Shown here piece by piece: positions 8,810 to 18,706 of a stretch of 64,000 nt of DNA. The position numbers were made by a program, and so were the translations under genes. Source of the stretch: Pseudoalteromonas sp. GCY. Lineage in GTDB: Bacteria > Pseudomonadota > Gammaproteobacteria > Enterobacterales > Alteromonadaceae. The stretch's first letter is position 1. Every line of letters begins with the position of its first letter. The stretch is from positions 2,061,501 through 2,125,500 of the forward strand of contig NZ_CP068023.1 of the NCBI RefSeq assembly GCF_016695175.1, in the 5' to 3' direction. A model generated the notes under the pieces. It was not told where the DNA came from, did no database searches, and worked only from the letters and a program-made list of their open reading frames with translations.

Positions 8810-10141
8810 TTATTCCTCGTCAGTTTGTGGTTTTGGTTTGCGACGCATCGGCATAGTACCGTCAATATCAATCGGTGGCGGGACCACTTTTCTCGGTTGT
8901 GACTTTTTCACCGGCTTTTTCTTAGGTTTACTTGTTTGCTTTGGTGCAGACTCTGCAGGGCGATTTTTACTCTGCTGTGGTTTTTGCTTAAGTCCTTTGA
9001 ATTTACCAACAAGACCAGGGACTTCTTCAAAACGTAGTGGCTCATCAAGATAGTTTTTGATTGCCACATAGCTATCCCAATCTTTAGGACCAACAAATGA
9101 AACCGCAGTGCCTTTAAACCCAGCACGTCCTGTACGACCGATACGGTGGACATATTCTTCTGCCTGCTTAGGCAAGTCAAAATTCATAACATGGGTAACA
9201 GAGAGCAAATCGAGACCACGAGATGCAACGTCTGTGGTAACAAGCACTTTATAGATACCACGGCTGAAGCTTTCCATGATGTCTAACCGCTTACTTTGCG
9301 GCATATCGCCCGACAACGATACCGCTTTAATCGACATCTCATTTAGCAGTTTGCTTAATCGGTCTGTATCGCCACGGGTTGCGGTAAAGATAATGCACTG
9401 TCCTACGTCATCTTGTGTGATGAAGTGCTTAAGCAGCGCTTCTTTATGATCTAAATGATCAGCAAAGTAGAGCGCTTGCTTGATGTCTTCATGCTGCTGA
9501 TGGGCATTGCTCAACATAATGCGCTTTGGCGATTTAAGTAATTGACGTGACGATGCTTCAACTTGAGTATGGTCTAGCGTGGCTGAAAATAGCAGCGTTT
9601 GTCTTTGGCGGTGATCCGCAGAGTCGTTAATGACGTCTAACTGTTTTTCAAAGCCAAGGTCAAACATACGATCTGCTTCATCAAAAATAAGCAGTTCAAG
9701 ACCACCTAAAAATAATGAGCGATTTTCAACGTGATCGGCAATACGACCAGGAGTCCCCACCACAAAATGCGGGTCGCGGCGTAACGCTTTTACCTGATCA
9801 TTGTAGTTTTCACCACCCAAAATCTTACAGACTTGAATATTAGTGCCAGCACACAGTGCACGACACTCAGAGAATACTTGAGTCGCGAGTTCACGAGTTG
9901 GGGCTACGATAACAACGCGAGGATCGCGTTTGCTCAGCGCTTTTTGTTTCATTACACGCTGTACGGCAGGCAGCAAGAAGGCTAGGGTTTTGCCAGAGCC
10001 TGTTTTAGACTGCGCAAAAACATCGTGGCCAGCTAGAGCCGTTGGGATGGCATGCGCTTGGATCTCGGTCGGTTCCGTGATCCCTTGGTGAGCCAGTTGT
10101 TGTTCTAGGCGCGTATCTATCCCAAGTTCAGTGAATCTCAA
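8810..10141 (-). CDS. DEAD-box ATP-dependent RNA helicase
   Basis: A 443-residue helicase with every DEAD-box signature: N-terminal FTELGI and Q motif (GITEPTEIQ), motif I AQSKTGSGKT (about 44-53), PTRELA, TPGR, DEAD (about 155-158), SAT, the ATRGD and DVASRGLD region, and motif VI HRIGRTGR (about 333-340). Residues about 370-443 form a Lys/Pro/Gln-rich basic tail typical of RhlE-like proteins and probably bind RNA. It should unwind short RNA duplexes, for example during rRNA maturation or cold adaptation. The exact paralogue cannot be fixed from sequence alone. It is first in a two-gene operon with the cvfB-like gene. Confidence 0.9.
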   Translation of the reverse strand: MRFTELGIDTRLEQQLAHQGITEPTEIQAHAIPTALAGHDVFAQSKTGSGKTLAFLLPAVQRVMKQKALSKRDPRVVIVAPTRELATQVFSECRALCAGTNIQVCKILGGENYNDQVKALRRDPHFVVGTPGRIADHVENRSLFLGGLELLIFDEADRMFDLGFEKQLDVINDSADHRQRQTLLFSATLDHTQVEASSRQLLKSPKRIMLSNAHQQHEDIKQALYFADHLDHKEALLKHFITQDDVGQCIIFTATRGDTDRLSKLLNEMSIKAVSLSGDMPQSKRLDIMESFSRGIYKVLVTTDVASRGLDLLSVTHVMNFDLPKQAEEYVHRIGRTGRAGFKGTAVSFVGPKDWDSYVAIKNYLDEPLRFEEVPGLVGKFKGLKQKPQQSKNRPAESAPKQTSKPKKKPVKKSQPRKVVPPPIDIDGTMPMRRKPKPQTDEE

Positions 10142-10222
10142 GTCAATTTCTCCAAGTCTTGAATTTTAAAAACACGAGATTATACCAAAGCATAGACGCT
10201 ATCGGATATAGAATTTGTGTTT

Positions 10223-10251
10223 TTTGCATTTTAATCAAAAATCCGTAAAAT
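10223..10251 (+). promoter_or_regulatory. Sigma-70 promoter of trhO
   Basis: TTTGCA (10223-10228), a 17-base spacer and TAAAAT (10246-10251) are followed by a GC-rich discriminator (ACGCGCC). GC-rich discriminators are typical of stringently controlled translation-related genes. A stem-loop (TTACACAT 10292-10299 with ATGTGTAA 10311-10318) lies in the leader. Confidence 0.6.
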
Positions 10252-10349
10252 ACGCGCCTCAGCGCCGGGTTTGCGACTCGGTTTTCGTGCTTTACACATC
10301 GTCATGCTTAATGTGTAAGCTAATCAAAGCTTAAATCTAGGAAAATACA

Positions 10350-11333
10350 ATGTCAGAACAATACGTTGTTTGTGCTATGTACAAGTTTGTCTCTTTACCT
10401 AACTATCAAGAGATCAGGCTGCCACTTCACGATGTGATGGAAGCGAATGAAGTTCGCGGCACGTTATTACTTGCCGAAGAAGGTATCAATGGTACTGTCG
10501 CCGGTAAACGTGAAGGCATTGATGCGCTACTTGCATGGTTAGACAAACAACCGGGCCTTGATAACATCGTTTATAAAGAGTCGTTCGATGAAACTTGCCC
10601 TTTCTACCGCACTAAAGTCAAGCTTAAGAAAGAAATTGTGACCATGGGTGTACAAGGTATCAATCCTAAAGAAGTGGTTGGTACGTACGTAAAACCACAA
10701 GATTGGAACGCATTGATTTCAGATCCTGACGTTGTGCTCGTTGATACGCGTAACGACTATGAAATCGAGATCGGTACGTTTAAAAATGCCATCGATCCTA
10801 AAACCAAGACTTTCCGTGAGTTCCCTGAGTGGGCGCAAAATAACTTAAACCCGGAAAAACACAAAAAAGTGGCGATGTTCTGTACTGGCGGGATCCGCTG
10901 TGAAAAATCGACAGCGTATATGAAAGAACAAGGCTTCGAAGAAGTTTATCACTTGGAAGGCGGTATTCTTAAATACTTAGAAGACGTGCCAAAAGAAGAA
11001 ACCATGTGGGAAGGCGAGTGCTTTGTGTTTGATAACCGTGTTGCGGTCGATCATGATTTAAACAAAGGATCTTATGATCAATGTCATGCTTGTCGTATGC
11101 CAATCACGGAAGCAGAGAAACAACTCGAAGAATATATGGAAGGGGTGTCTTGTCACCACTGCCACAAAGACTTAACAGAAGAGCAAATTGCAAGATTTGC
11201 TGAGCGTCAAAAGCAAATTGAGCTGGCTAAACAACGTGGCGAAGGTCATATCGGTCATGAAGCACAGGATGCTATTCGTAAGCGTAAAGAAGAAAAGCTA
11301 GCGCAAAAAGAAGCGCAACGTCAAAAGCGCTAA
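10350..11333 (+). CDS. trhO: tRNA uridine(34) hydroxylase TrhO (YceA)
   Basis: A 327-residue rhodanese-family protein matching TrhO/YceA. It has an N-terminal acylphosphatase-like domain (about 1-100), a rhodanese domain (about 120-220) with the active-site loop [10 protein letters not shown] (about 178-187), and a C-terminal Cys pair region (CHACRMP ... SCHHCHKDL) followed by a basic tail. TrhO makes 5-hydroxyuridine at the wobble position 34 of tRNAs, the step before cmo5U. The ATG has AGGAAA upstream. The gene is monocistronic with its own promoter and terminator. Confidence 0.93.
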   Translation: MSEQYVVCAMYKFVSLPNYQEIRLPLHDVMEANEVRGTLLLAEEGINGTVAGKREGIDALLAWLDKQPGLDNIVYKESFDETCPFYRTKVKLKKEIVTMGVQGINPKEVVGTYVKPQDWNALISDPDVVLVDTRNDYEIEIGTFKNAIDPKTKTFREFPEWAQNNLNPEKHKKVAMFCTGGIRCEKSTAYMKEQGFEEVYHLEGGILKYLEDVPKEETMWEGECFVFDNRVAVDHDLNKGSYDQCHACRMPITEAEKQLEEYMEGVSCHHCHKDLTEEQIARFAERQKQIELAKQRGEGHIGHEAQDAIRKRKEEKLAQKEAQRQKR

Positions 11334-11363
11334 AAGAGATTCATAGTACTAAGAATACATAAC

Positions 11364-11388
11364 AAAGGGACCGGATGGTCCCTTTTCT
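11364..11388 (+). terminator. Rho-independent terminator of trhO
   Basis: AAAGGGACC (11364-11372) pairs with GGTCCCTTT (11377-11385) and is followed by T residues. Confidence 0.85.
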
Positions 11389-11625
11389 CTGCTAAACTTT
11401 CATTGCAAGCTATTTACGCAAGCGCCATTCGCTCTGCAAACTTTTCATATTAGGTGTGTAGCCTTTTCTAATTCCTGTTTTCAAATTCTTCGAAATCAAA
11501 TTCTGAAATTAAATTAATTTATAATAATCAAAGAGATACTCTTTATTTTCAGATTGGTGTCTTCCTTGCTTATTCAAAGGCTATCGCTGTAAATCTACAA
11601 ATTGATTTACGCCGTTAAATTTTTG
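11389..11625. other. Intergenic, nothing recognised
   Basis: This AT-rich gap lies between the trhO terminator and the ribosome-binding site of the aldehyde dehydrogenase gene. I see no ORF, repeat or convincing promoter pair in it. Confidence 0.5.
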
Positions 11626-11635
11626 AAGGAGCTTT

Positions 11636-13021
11636 ATGATGTCAAATACGGTAACCACAATTAATCCTGCGACAGAGCAACCCGTTAATGAATATACGTT
11701 AATGAGCTTGGACGAGGCGCAAAAGTCGGTGGACTTAGCCAATGACTGTTATTCATTTTGGAAGAAAACCACATTCACGCAAAGAGCACAAAAGCTAAAC
11801 AGGCTTGCTGACTTGATTGAGCAAAATAAATCCAAGTTAGTTTCACTGATGACCGAGGAAATGGGCAAAGTGACGGAGCAGGGTGAACAGGAAGTTTCCT
11901 TGTGTGCTGAAATTTGCCGATATACCGCTGAGCATGGCGAAAAAGAATTACAGGATGAGCATCGGGTATTTGAGCAGGGACACGCCATTATCACTTATCA
12001 ACCAATAGGTGTGATCTTAGGAATACAACCTTGGAACTTTCCGCTTTATCAGGTTATCAGATACAGTGTTTCGAACGTGATGGCGGGCAATACCACGGTA
12101 ATGAAACATGCCTCAAATGTATTTGGCATGGCTAAATACATTGAAGAGTTGTATTTAGAGGCCGGTTTTCCAAAAGGTTGCTACCAATCACTATTAATTG
12201 ATGGTGAGACAGCAAGCGAGTTGATAAAGAATCCATATATTCGCGGGGTTACGTTTACCGGAAGCGATAAAGTAGGTAAACAAGTTGCAAAGCAGGCGGC
12301 TGAGCTTTCTAAAAAAACCGTCCTAGAGCTCGGTAGTAACGATGCCTTTGTAGTGCTGGCAGATGCTGATATTAACAAAGCGGTGTCGGCGTGTATTCAA
12401 GGTCGTATTGTCAACAACGGTGAAACCTGCGTTGCCGCGAAGCGCTTTATTATCGTTGATGAGATTTATGATCAATTTAGAGAGGCTTTTGTGGCTGGTT
12501 TTAAGCAGCTAAAGGTGGGAGATCCTACCGCAGCAGACACCGACTTAGGTCCTATGGCGCGTAAAGATTTACGTGATGAATTACACCAACAAGTTGAAGC
12601 GTCCGTTAAGGCGGGAGCGACTTGTCCACTTGGTGGAGAAATTCCAAAACAACAAGGCTTTTATTATCCAGTCACCATTTTGGAAGACGTTAAACCCGGT
12701 ATGCCGGCTTATGATGATGAACTATTTGGCCCTGTGGCGTCGCTAATTCGTGTGCATGATGAGGCTGAGGCGATGATGGTAGCGAATGATTCACGCTATG
12801 GTTTAGGTGGCGGAATTTTTTCTGAAGACACACAACGTGCGACGGAGCTTGCTATCAAGGAGTTTGATACTGGCATGGTGAATATCAATGGCTATTCGCT
12901 GGCACAGCCAAACTTACCGTTTGGTGGTGTTAAAGACAGTGGCTATGGTAGAGAGCATGGTGGCTTTGGGATCAAAGAGTTTGTTAACGTGAAAACCGTA
13001 ATGGTAGCAAGCGCTGAATAA
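11636..13021 (+). CDS. NAD(P)-dependent aldehyde dehydrogenase, succinate-semialdehyde type (Sad/YneI-like)
   Basis: A 461-residue aldehyde dehydrogenase. Visible elements are the PWNFP motif (about 134-138), the cofactor-loop GVTFTGSDKVG, the general-base Glu in VLELGSNDAF (about 233) and the catalytic Cys in NNGETCVAAKRF (about 267), followed by the ELFGPV and PFGGVKDSGYGRE motifs. It is closest in style to E. coli Sad (NTGQVCAAAKRF), which oxidises succinate semialdehyde, but the substrate is not certain. The usual ELGG reads ELGS here. AAGGAG at 11626-11631 serves ATG 11636 or ATG 11639; the second has the better spacing. Monocistronic. Confidence 0.85.
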   Translation: MMSNTVTTINPATEQPVNEYTLMSLDEAQKSVDLANDCYSFWKKTTFTQRAQKLNRLADLIEQNKSKLVSLMTEEMGKVTEQGEQEVSLCAEICRYTAEHGEKELQDEHRVFEQGHAIITYQPIGVILGIQPWNFPLYQVIRYSVSNVMAGNTTVMKHASNVFGMAKYIEELYLEAGFPKGCYQSLLIDGETASELIKNPYIRGVTFTGSDKVGKQVAKQAAELSKKTVLELGSNDAFVVLADADINKAVSACIQGRIVNNGETCVAAKRFIIVDEIYDQFREAFVAGFKQLKVGDPTAADTDLGPMARKDLRDELHQQVEASVKAGATCPLGGEIPKQQGFYYPVTILEDVKPGMPAYDDELFGPVASLIRVHDEAEAMMVANDSRYGLGGGIFSEDTQRATELAIKEFDTGMVNINGYSLAQPNLPFGGVKDSGYGREHGGFGIKEFVNVKTVMVASAE

Positions 13022-13050
13022 CCCACACTGATCCTGACGTTAGCTTATAC

Positions 13051-13083
13051 GCAAAGAGCCAGTAATACTGGCTCTTTGCGTTT
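13051..13083 (+). terminator. Rho-independent terminator of the aldehyde dehydrogenase gene
   Basis: GCAAAGAGCCAGT (13051-13063) pairs with ACTGGCTCTTTGC (13067-13079) and is followed by GTTTT. Confidence 0.88.
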
Positions 13084-13092
13084 TAAATTGGT

Positions 13093-13098
13093 TATAAT
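13093..13098 (+). promoter_or_regulatory. -10 box of the Sua5-family gene
   Basis: A perfect TATAAT lies 32 bases before the preferred GTG start and downstream of the upstream terminator. No good -35 is seen. Its position argues against the longer reading frame that would start at 13076. Confidence 0.5.
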
Positions 13099-13129
13099 TC
13101 GCGTCCATTTTTTACAGCGAGAAAGACAC

Positions 13130-14140
13130 GTGGGCGAAGCGAGCTTAACAACCTTACATTTATTGGCAACTGATCCAAGCGCAGTGGCGCAAGCGGCTGA
13201 ACTTGCACGTGATGGTCACCTTGTTGCGGTTCCAACAGAAACCGTTTACGGCTTAGCAGCAGATGCAAGGCAACCCGATGCGGTAAAAAAAATCTTTGCA
13301 GCAAAAGGACGCCCAGCAGATCACCCGCTAATCGTACATCTCGCTGACAAGTCTTTGGTCACTGAGTGGGTGGAAACATTACCAGACTATTTTGACGCTT
13401 TAGCAGATACGTTTTGGCCGGGGCCACTGACGATCGTTGCCAAAAAACAAGCACATGTGAGCGATGTAGTAACAGGCGGCCACCCAACCGTGGGTATTCG
13501 TGTGCCAAATCATCCTGCAATGTTAGCATTATTGCAGCACATTAACTCTGGACTTGCTGCGCCTTCTGCTAATCCTTATAAAAAAATTAGTCCAACCACC
13601 GCTGAGCAAGTGTTGTTTGGATTGTCCGGCAAGATAGCGGCTGTGTTAGACGGCGGTCCGTGTGAAGTAGGACTTGAGTCTACGATTGTCGATATATCTT
13701 CAGCCACACCGAGGATCTTACGAGCAGGCCCTATTACTAAAGCTGCACTTGAAGCGGTGCTCAATATTGAAGTGGATGAGCCTGATGTACACACCGTAGC
13801 CGTCCCAGGTAACGTAAAAGCCCATTACCAACCAAGCAAGCCACTTACCCTGTTGTCAACGGAAGAGTTAGTTGCTCGCCTAAGCGGCCAGTGCGAAGCT
13901 AACACCGGTGTGTTGTATTATTCATCGCAAATTGAGCGAATGATCTCTGAGAATTCAGCAAACAACGAGCTGGTGGATCTCAAACTTGGTGCTGACAAAG
14001 CCAAGTATGCGCATGGCCTTTATCACGGTTTACATCAGTTGGATCAATCAAGTGCAACCGAGATTTTGTTGGAAGCACCACCAACTGCCCCCGAGTGGCG
14101 CGATGTTAACGACAGACTGATGCGTGCGGCCGCACAATAG
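13130..14140 (+). CDS. L-threonylcarbamoyladenylate synthase, Sua5 type
   Basis: About 336 residues: a YrdC/Sua5 catalytic domain (about 10-205) with VPTETVYGLAADA, KIFAAKGRPADHPL and SANPYKKISPT, then a linker and the C-terminal Sua5 domain (about 230-335). The enzyme makes threonylcarbamoyl-AMP from threonine, bicarbonate and ATP for the t6A37 modification of ANN-decoding tRNAs. The frame is open back to TTG 13076, but that codon lies inside the terminator stem of the previous gene and upstream of a TATAAT, so GTG 13130 is the likelier start. Being the two-domain Sua5 form rather than the short TsaC form is notable. A second, short homologue may exist elsewhere in the genome. Confidence 0.87.
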   Translation: MGEASLTTLHLLATDPSAVAQAAELARDGHLVAVPTETVYGLAADARQPDAVKKIFAAKGRPADHPLIVHLADKSLVTEWVETLPDYFDALADTFWPGPLTIVAKKQAHVSDVVTGGHPTVGIRVPNHPAMLALLQHINSGLAAPSANPYKKISPTTAEQVLFGLSGKIAAVLDGGPCEVGLESTIVDISSATPRILRAGPITKAALEAVLNIEVDEPDVHTVAVPGNVKAHYQPSKPLTLLSTEELVARLSGQCEANTGVLYYSSQIERMISENSANNELVDLKLGADKAKYAHGLYHGLHQLDQSSATEILLEAPPTAPEWRDVNDRLMRAAAQ

Positions 14141-14359
14141 TCATTATTTGGCGCGGTAGCCTATCGCGCCTCACCCTCCCTCAATCTTTACATAACTTTA
14201 CCTTATTTTACATGGGCTTATCTTGCCTTTAAAACGCTGCAAGGCATACTGCATCTTATCGCACTTATACTGTGTGTTATCGAATAGTTTATCTTGATGT
14301 GAGTGATTAACTGTTACACTCAAATATAGCTAAGAACAATGGAAATTATTAAGGTTAAT

Positions 14360-15376
14360 ATGTGTAAAGTAACGCGCTTGGTGGTTTTTACGGCCACTAT
14401 GCTGATAACCAATGCCGCTTTGGCGAAACCTTCGCAAGTGATTGCAGAGCCTATTCAATTTGAAAGCAGTAGCCAGCAAATTCAGGCTGTAGGTAATGCT
14501 GAAGCTATTCAATCGGTTATTTTGTATCCCGCAATTGGTGATAGGGTGACTGCGGTACATTTTAAACCAGGCGATCAGGTTAAAGCGGGTACTTTGCTAT
14601 TGGAGCTAGACTCACGCCGCCAAAAAGCGGCGCTTGAAGAAGCTAAAATTCGTCTTGCAGATGCGCAGCGCACCGTCGACCGCCTAACCGATAGCCAAAA
14701 GCGTGGCGCCGTCCCAATTAATGAATTAGATAAAGCGGTAACGGACAGAGACTTAGCAAAGGTCGCTTTGATCCAAGCTAAGAATGAATTAGAAGACCGC
14801 CAAGTGATCGCCCCTTTTTCTGGCGTAATGGGACTCACCGACGTTGAGGTTGGAGATCGCATTACCACCCAAACCGCGATTGCGAGTATCGATAACTTTG
14901 ACAAGTTGTATGTTCAATTTGCGGCACCAGAATCGGCGTATGGCATGCTTAAATCGACCGATAGCGTGCTGCTGACACCTTGGAATGATAATTCAACACG
15001 GATAGATGCAAAGATAGCGCAAATGGACTCTAGAATAGACCCAACAGCCCGCACACTAAAAATCAAAGCTATCTTTGAAAACCGCAATGACCGTTTTTTG
15101 CCCGGAATGAGCTTTAGAGTATCGCTAACGGTATTAGGTGAAGAGTTTGCGGTTATTCCTGAAGCTGCACTGCTCTGGGGCGCAACAGGTCCTTATGTAT
15201 GGAAAGAAGTAGATGGCAAAGCTAAGCGTATTGATGTGAAAATCCAACAGCGTTTGCCGGGTAAATTGCTGGTATCAGGCGATTTGGCTGCGAGAGAGTT
15301 ATTAGTTGTAGAAGGGGTGCAACGTCTTCGTCCTGGGCAAGAAATTGCGGTGACGAATGCACTAGCGAAGGAATAA
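14360..15376 (+). CDS. RND efflux periplasmic adaptor subunit
   Basis: About 338 residues: signal peptide (MCKVTRLVVFTATMLITNAALA), a first lipoyl half (GDRVTAVHFKPGDQVKAG), a helical hairpin (about 90-130), a second lipoyl half (APFSGVMGLTDVEVGDRI) and beta-barrel plus membrane-proximal domains, typical of the AcrA/MexA fold. ATG 14360 has AAGG 5 bases upstream. An in-frame ATG at 14339 would add seven residues without a clear ribosome site. The stop is 3 bases before the permease GTG, so it forms a two-gene operon with it. No outer-membrane factor gene is nearby. Confidence 0.85.
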   Translation: MCKVTRLVVFTATMLITNAALAKPSQVIAEPIQFESSSQQIQAVGNAEAIQSVILYPAIGDRVTAVHFKPGDQVKAGTLLLELDSRRQKAALEEAKIRLADAQRTVDRLTDSQKRGAVPINELDKAVTDRDLAKVALIQAKNELEDRQVIAPFSGVMGLTDVEVGDRITTQTAIASIDNFDKLYVQFAAPESAYGMLKSTDSVLLTPWNDNSTRIDAKIAQMDSRIDPTARTLKIKAIFENRNDRFLPGMSFRVSLTVLGEEFAVIPEAALLWGATGPYVWKEVDGKAKRIDVKIQQRLPGKLLVSGDLAARELLVVEGVQRLRPGQEIAVTNALAKE

Positions 15377-15379
15377 ATT

Positions 15380-18300
15380 GTGACTAAACCGGAGTTACCA
15401 CAGTTACAAGATTTACCGTCGATGGCCATTCGCCGTCCGGTATTAATCGTTGTATTAAATTTATTGATTATTATTGCTGGTATTGCTGCTCTTGCCGGCG
15501 TTGAAGTTCGTGAACTACCCGATGTAGATAGGCCGCGTTTAACGGTGTCCGCATCGTTTCCTGGCGGCTCGCCTGAGACTGTCGACACCGAAGTAACGAG
15601 TAAGTTAGAAGGGGCTGTCGCGCGTGTCAGTGGTGTAAAGAGCATTCGTGCGCAAAGTGAAGAGAATAATGCACGGATTGTTGTTGAATTTCGTCCGGGC
15701 ATTAACCTAGATGATGCAGCAAACGAAACACGCGAATCCGTTTCTCGAGTACAAAGAGAGCTACCTGAAGAAGTCGAGCGGGTGTCCATTATTAAAGCGG
15801 ATAATGACGCAGAAGCCGTGGTGTCTTTAACTGTAAGTAGTGCCTCCTTAACACTTGAAGGATTGACCGAGCGAGTAGAAAAAGACTTAGCGCCGCAGTT
15901 TTTAACTATTCCAGGCGTAGCCGATGTGCGCCTGAACGGCGATAGAGAGCGAGTGCTGCGCGTAAGGCTGGATCCCCTAAAACTAACAAGCTTTAATCTA
16001 ACCGTTCCGGATGTTGCTGCAGCGCTTAGACAAGCCCCGTTTGATGTACCTGCGGGCAGTTTAAAGTCAGACGATCAACAGCTGATTGTCCGTGCTGATG
16101 CCACTTCTGTAACCGCTGAGCAGGTGAGTGATATCATCATTCGTGGTGAAACTCGGGTGGGGGATATTGCCTCTGTGTATTTTGGACCGGCTGATCCTCG
16201 CTCTATGGTGAGGCTTGATGGAGAGCCTGTAATTGGTCTTGAGATCATTCGCCAAGCACAGTCCAATACCATTGAAATCTCAGACGAAGTGCTGCAGCTC
16301 GTTGATAAGATAAAAGTACGCTTTCCAGATCTGGAGCTATTCGTCACCTCCGATGATGCACAGTTTATTCGCTCATCCGTAGACGAAGTCTTAAGCTCTT
16401 TGGTGATAACCATATTGCTGGTGGTATTCACGCTTTGGGTATTTATTGGCTCGTGGCGTGCGACGCTTATTCCAGCTTTTGCAATCCCGGTTGCGCTTAT
16501 CGGTTCTTTGGCGCTGATCTGGGCGCTTGGCTTCTCTGTTAATATTTTAACCTTGCTAGCACTGGTGTTGGCCACTGGACTTATCGTCGATGATGCGATT
16601 GTTGTTAGTGAAAATATTCAGCGTCGTCGTGGCGAAGGGATAGGTCGTCGAGCCGCGGCGGTTCTTGGGACAAGAGAAGTCTTCTTTGCTGTAGTTGCGA
16701 CAACCGCAGTGCTTGCTGCGGTATTCGTACCGATTGCTTTTTTGCCTTCAACTGCGGGCCGACTGTTCAGGGAGTTTGGTGGCGTGTTAGCTGGTGCCGT
16801 GATTATTTCTTCATTTGTGGCACTGTCATTGGTGCCAGCATTAACGTCTAAGTTAAAAGTAAAGCAAGATAGCAAAAAGCACCTGTTTTCGAGTATTGGT
16901 GTGAAACTCGCAGAAATGTATCGTGGTACGATCCACTGGGTGCTTGATCATGCATGGCTAACCTTTGGTGTATTTGTGGTTATTGCGAGCCTATCTGGCG
17001 CGCTCTATTCGCAATTGGATAATGAGCTTTTGCCATCTGAAGATAGAGGTAAGATCCGTATTTTCGCAAGAGGGCCTGACGGTGTTGGTCTTAACTTTAT
17101 GGATAGACAGGCCAAACAGATGGAGGACATCTTATTACCTTTTGTAGAAAGTGGAGAAATAGAGTCAATCTATACGGTTGTTGGTCAGTGGGATCCCAAT
17201 ATCGTGTTTATCACTGTGCCATTAAAGCATTGGGATGAGCGTCATTTCTCGCAACAGGAAATTATCGATAAGATCAGAGGACCGCTTGGTAATATACCTG
17301 GTGCACCTGCTCGTGCCTTTGGTGCAAATAGCTTAAACCTAAGAGGCCAAGGTGGTGGTATCGAGCTTGCGCTACTTGGTAACGACTATTTAGAGATCTT
17401 TAAAGCAGCGCAACAATTTGCGGCTTTGGTTGAAAAAGAAATGCCAGACGTGGCTCCGGTGCAAATCTCTTATCAACCCTCACAACCTCAGCTGCGCGTA
17501 AACATTGACCGCAGAAGAGCAGAAGAGCTTGGCGTTAGTTTGAGTGATATCTCAACGACACTTAGGGCAGCTATTAATGGCGATGATGTTGCTGATTTGA
17601 ATGTCGGCGATCAATCCATACCAATTATGCTGCAAGCTCAAAACCATACCATCCGAGACCCAAGTGATTTGGCTAACCTTTATGTTGGCAGCCGCTCTGG
17701 TGCATTAGTTCCGCTAAGTAGCCTTGCCGTTATTGTGGAAGAGGGCGTAGCGGCCGAGCTTGAACGCCACGCTCAGCGTCGTAGTATCGAGCTGGATATG
17801 AAACAGCCAGAAGACATGCCTATGGCAGAAGTGGTTGAAAAATTACGAACGCTGGCAGATCAGAGTTTACCCGACAGTGTGACACTGGCGTTTAAAGGTG
17901 AAGCGTTAACGTTTGAAGAAACGGCCAACGAAGTGTTACTTACCTACGTGCTGGCGTTCTTAATTGTATTGCTCGTGCTTGCTGCGCAATTTGAAAGCGT
18001 GAATAGTGCCGTTGTAGTTATGATCACAGTTCCGTTTGGGATCACTTCTGCCATATTGGCGCTGTATCTTACAGGTACTTCGCTAAACATATACTCGCAA
18101 ATCGGCTTAGTGATGTTGATTGGTTTAATTGCTAAAAATGCCATCTTGTTAGTTGAGTTCGCTGATCAGTTACGTGACAAAGGACGGTCAGTAAGACAAG
18201 CCGTTGAAGAAGCAGCGGTGATCCGCTTGCGTCCTATCATGATGACCTTAGTATCTACATTACTCGGTGCTTTACCGTTGATTTTATCGGTTGGCGCAGG

Positions 18301-18472
18301 TGCCGAGTCGAGAAATGCAATTGGCTGGGTTGTATTTGGCGGTTTAGGCTTGGCAGTATTCTTTACGCTTTACCTCACACCTGTCGTTTATCTCGGTTTA
18401 GCGAGATTTACAAAACCGAGGGCGGATGAAACCAAATTATTAGTGGATGAACTTGATAAAGCTGAAAGTTAA
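15380..18472 (+). CDS. RND efflux permease (AcrB/MdtB-like, canonical relay)
   Basis: A 1030-residue resistance-nodulation-division transporter with two repeats of six membrane helices and two periplasmic domains. The proton-relay residues are intact: TM4 LIVDDAIVVSENI (D404, D405) and TM10 LIAKNAILLVEF (K919). The start is GTG 15380, preceded by GAAGGA, 3 bases after the adaptor stop. It is expected to export amphiphilic drugs or other small hydrophobic compounds with the adaptor and a TolC-type channel. The substrate is not predictable. Confidence 0.92.
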   Translation: MTKPELPQLQDLPSMAIRRPVLIVVLNLLIIIAGIAALAGVEVRELPDVDRPRLTVSASFPGGSPETVDTEVTSKLEGAVARVSGVKSIRAQSEENNARIVVEFRPGINLDDAANETRESVSRVQRELPEEVERVSIIKADNDAEAVVSLTVSSASLTLEGLTERVEKDLAPQFLTIPGVADVRLNGDRERVLRVRLDPLKLTSFNLTVPDVAAALRQAPFDVPAGSLKSDDQQLIVRADATSVTAEQVSDIIIRGETRVGDIASVYFGPADPRSMVRLDGEPVIGLEIIRQAQSNTIEISDEVLQLVDKIKVRFPDLELFVTSDDAQFIRSSVDEVLSSLVITILLVVFTLWVFIGSWRATLIPAFAIPVALIGSLALIWALGFSVNILTLLALVLATGLIVDDAIVVSENIQRRRGEGIGRRAAAVLGTREVFFAVVATTAVLAAVFVPIAFLPSTAGRLFREFGGVLAGAVIISSFVALSLVPALTSKLKVKQDSKKHLFSSIGVKLAEMYRGTIHWVLDHAWLTFGVFVVIASLSGALYSQLDNELLPSEDRGKIRIFARGPDGVGLNFMDRQAKQMEDILLPFVESGEIESIYTVVGQWDPNIVFITVPLKHWDERHFSQQEIIDKIRGPLGNIPGAPARAFGANSLNLRGQGGGIELALLGNDYLEIFKAAQQFAALVEKEMPDVAPVQISYQPSQPQLRVNIDRRRAEELGVSLSDISTTLRAAINGDDVADLNVGDQSIPIMLQAQNHTIRDPSDLANLYVGSRSGALVPLSSLAVIVEEGVAAELERHAQRRSIELDMKQPEDMPMAEVVEKLRTLADQSLPDSVTLAFKGEALTFEETANEVLLTYVLAFLIVLLVLAAQFESVNSAVVVMITVPFGITSAILALYLTGTSLNIYSQIGLVMLIGLIAKNAILLVEFADQLRDKGRSVRQAVEEAAVIRLRPIMMTLVSTLLGALPLILSVGAGAESRNAIGWVVFGGLGLAVFFTLYLTPVVYLGLARFTKPRADETKLLVDELDKAES

Positions 18473-18500
18473 ATTCCCCGGTTAAAAATAAAGTAAGGTG

Positions 18501-18527
18501 AGCGCAGCAATAGCTGCGCTTTTTTTA
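18501..18527 (+). terminator. Rho-independent terminator of the second RND operon
   Basis: AGCGCAG (18501-18507) pairs with CTGCGCT (18514-18520) and is followed by seven T. Confidence 0.88.
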
Positions 18528-18706
18528 TACAGTGATTAATGTTGTGGTAACACATTCTTTGATACTTTTTGTTGAACTTTTCATTATTTAAACTGTCACA
18601 ACCGATGTGGTTGTTTTATGGCCAGTATGTTTGCTACTCTAAGACAGTAAATCCTGTTTTCTATAACAATAATAAAAATAACAAGCTAATTGAAAGAAGA
18701 TGTGCC

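Noticed and set aside
13076..13129. Longer N-terminus for the Sua5-family protein from TTG 13076
   Set aside because: The codon is inside the terminator stem of the aldehyde dehydrogenase gene and upstream of a perfect TATAAT; the extra residues have no family character.
15193..15789. Minus-strand 198-codon frame across the RND adaptor/permease junction
   Set aside because: Ser/Thr/Arg-rich shadow of the well-supported plus-strand genes.
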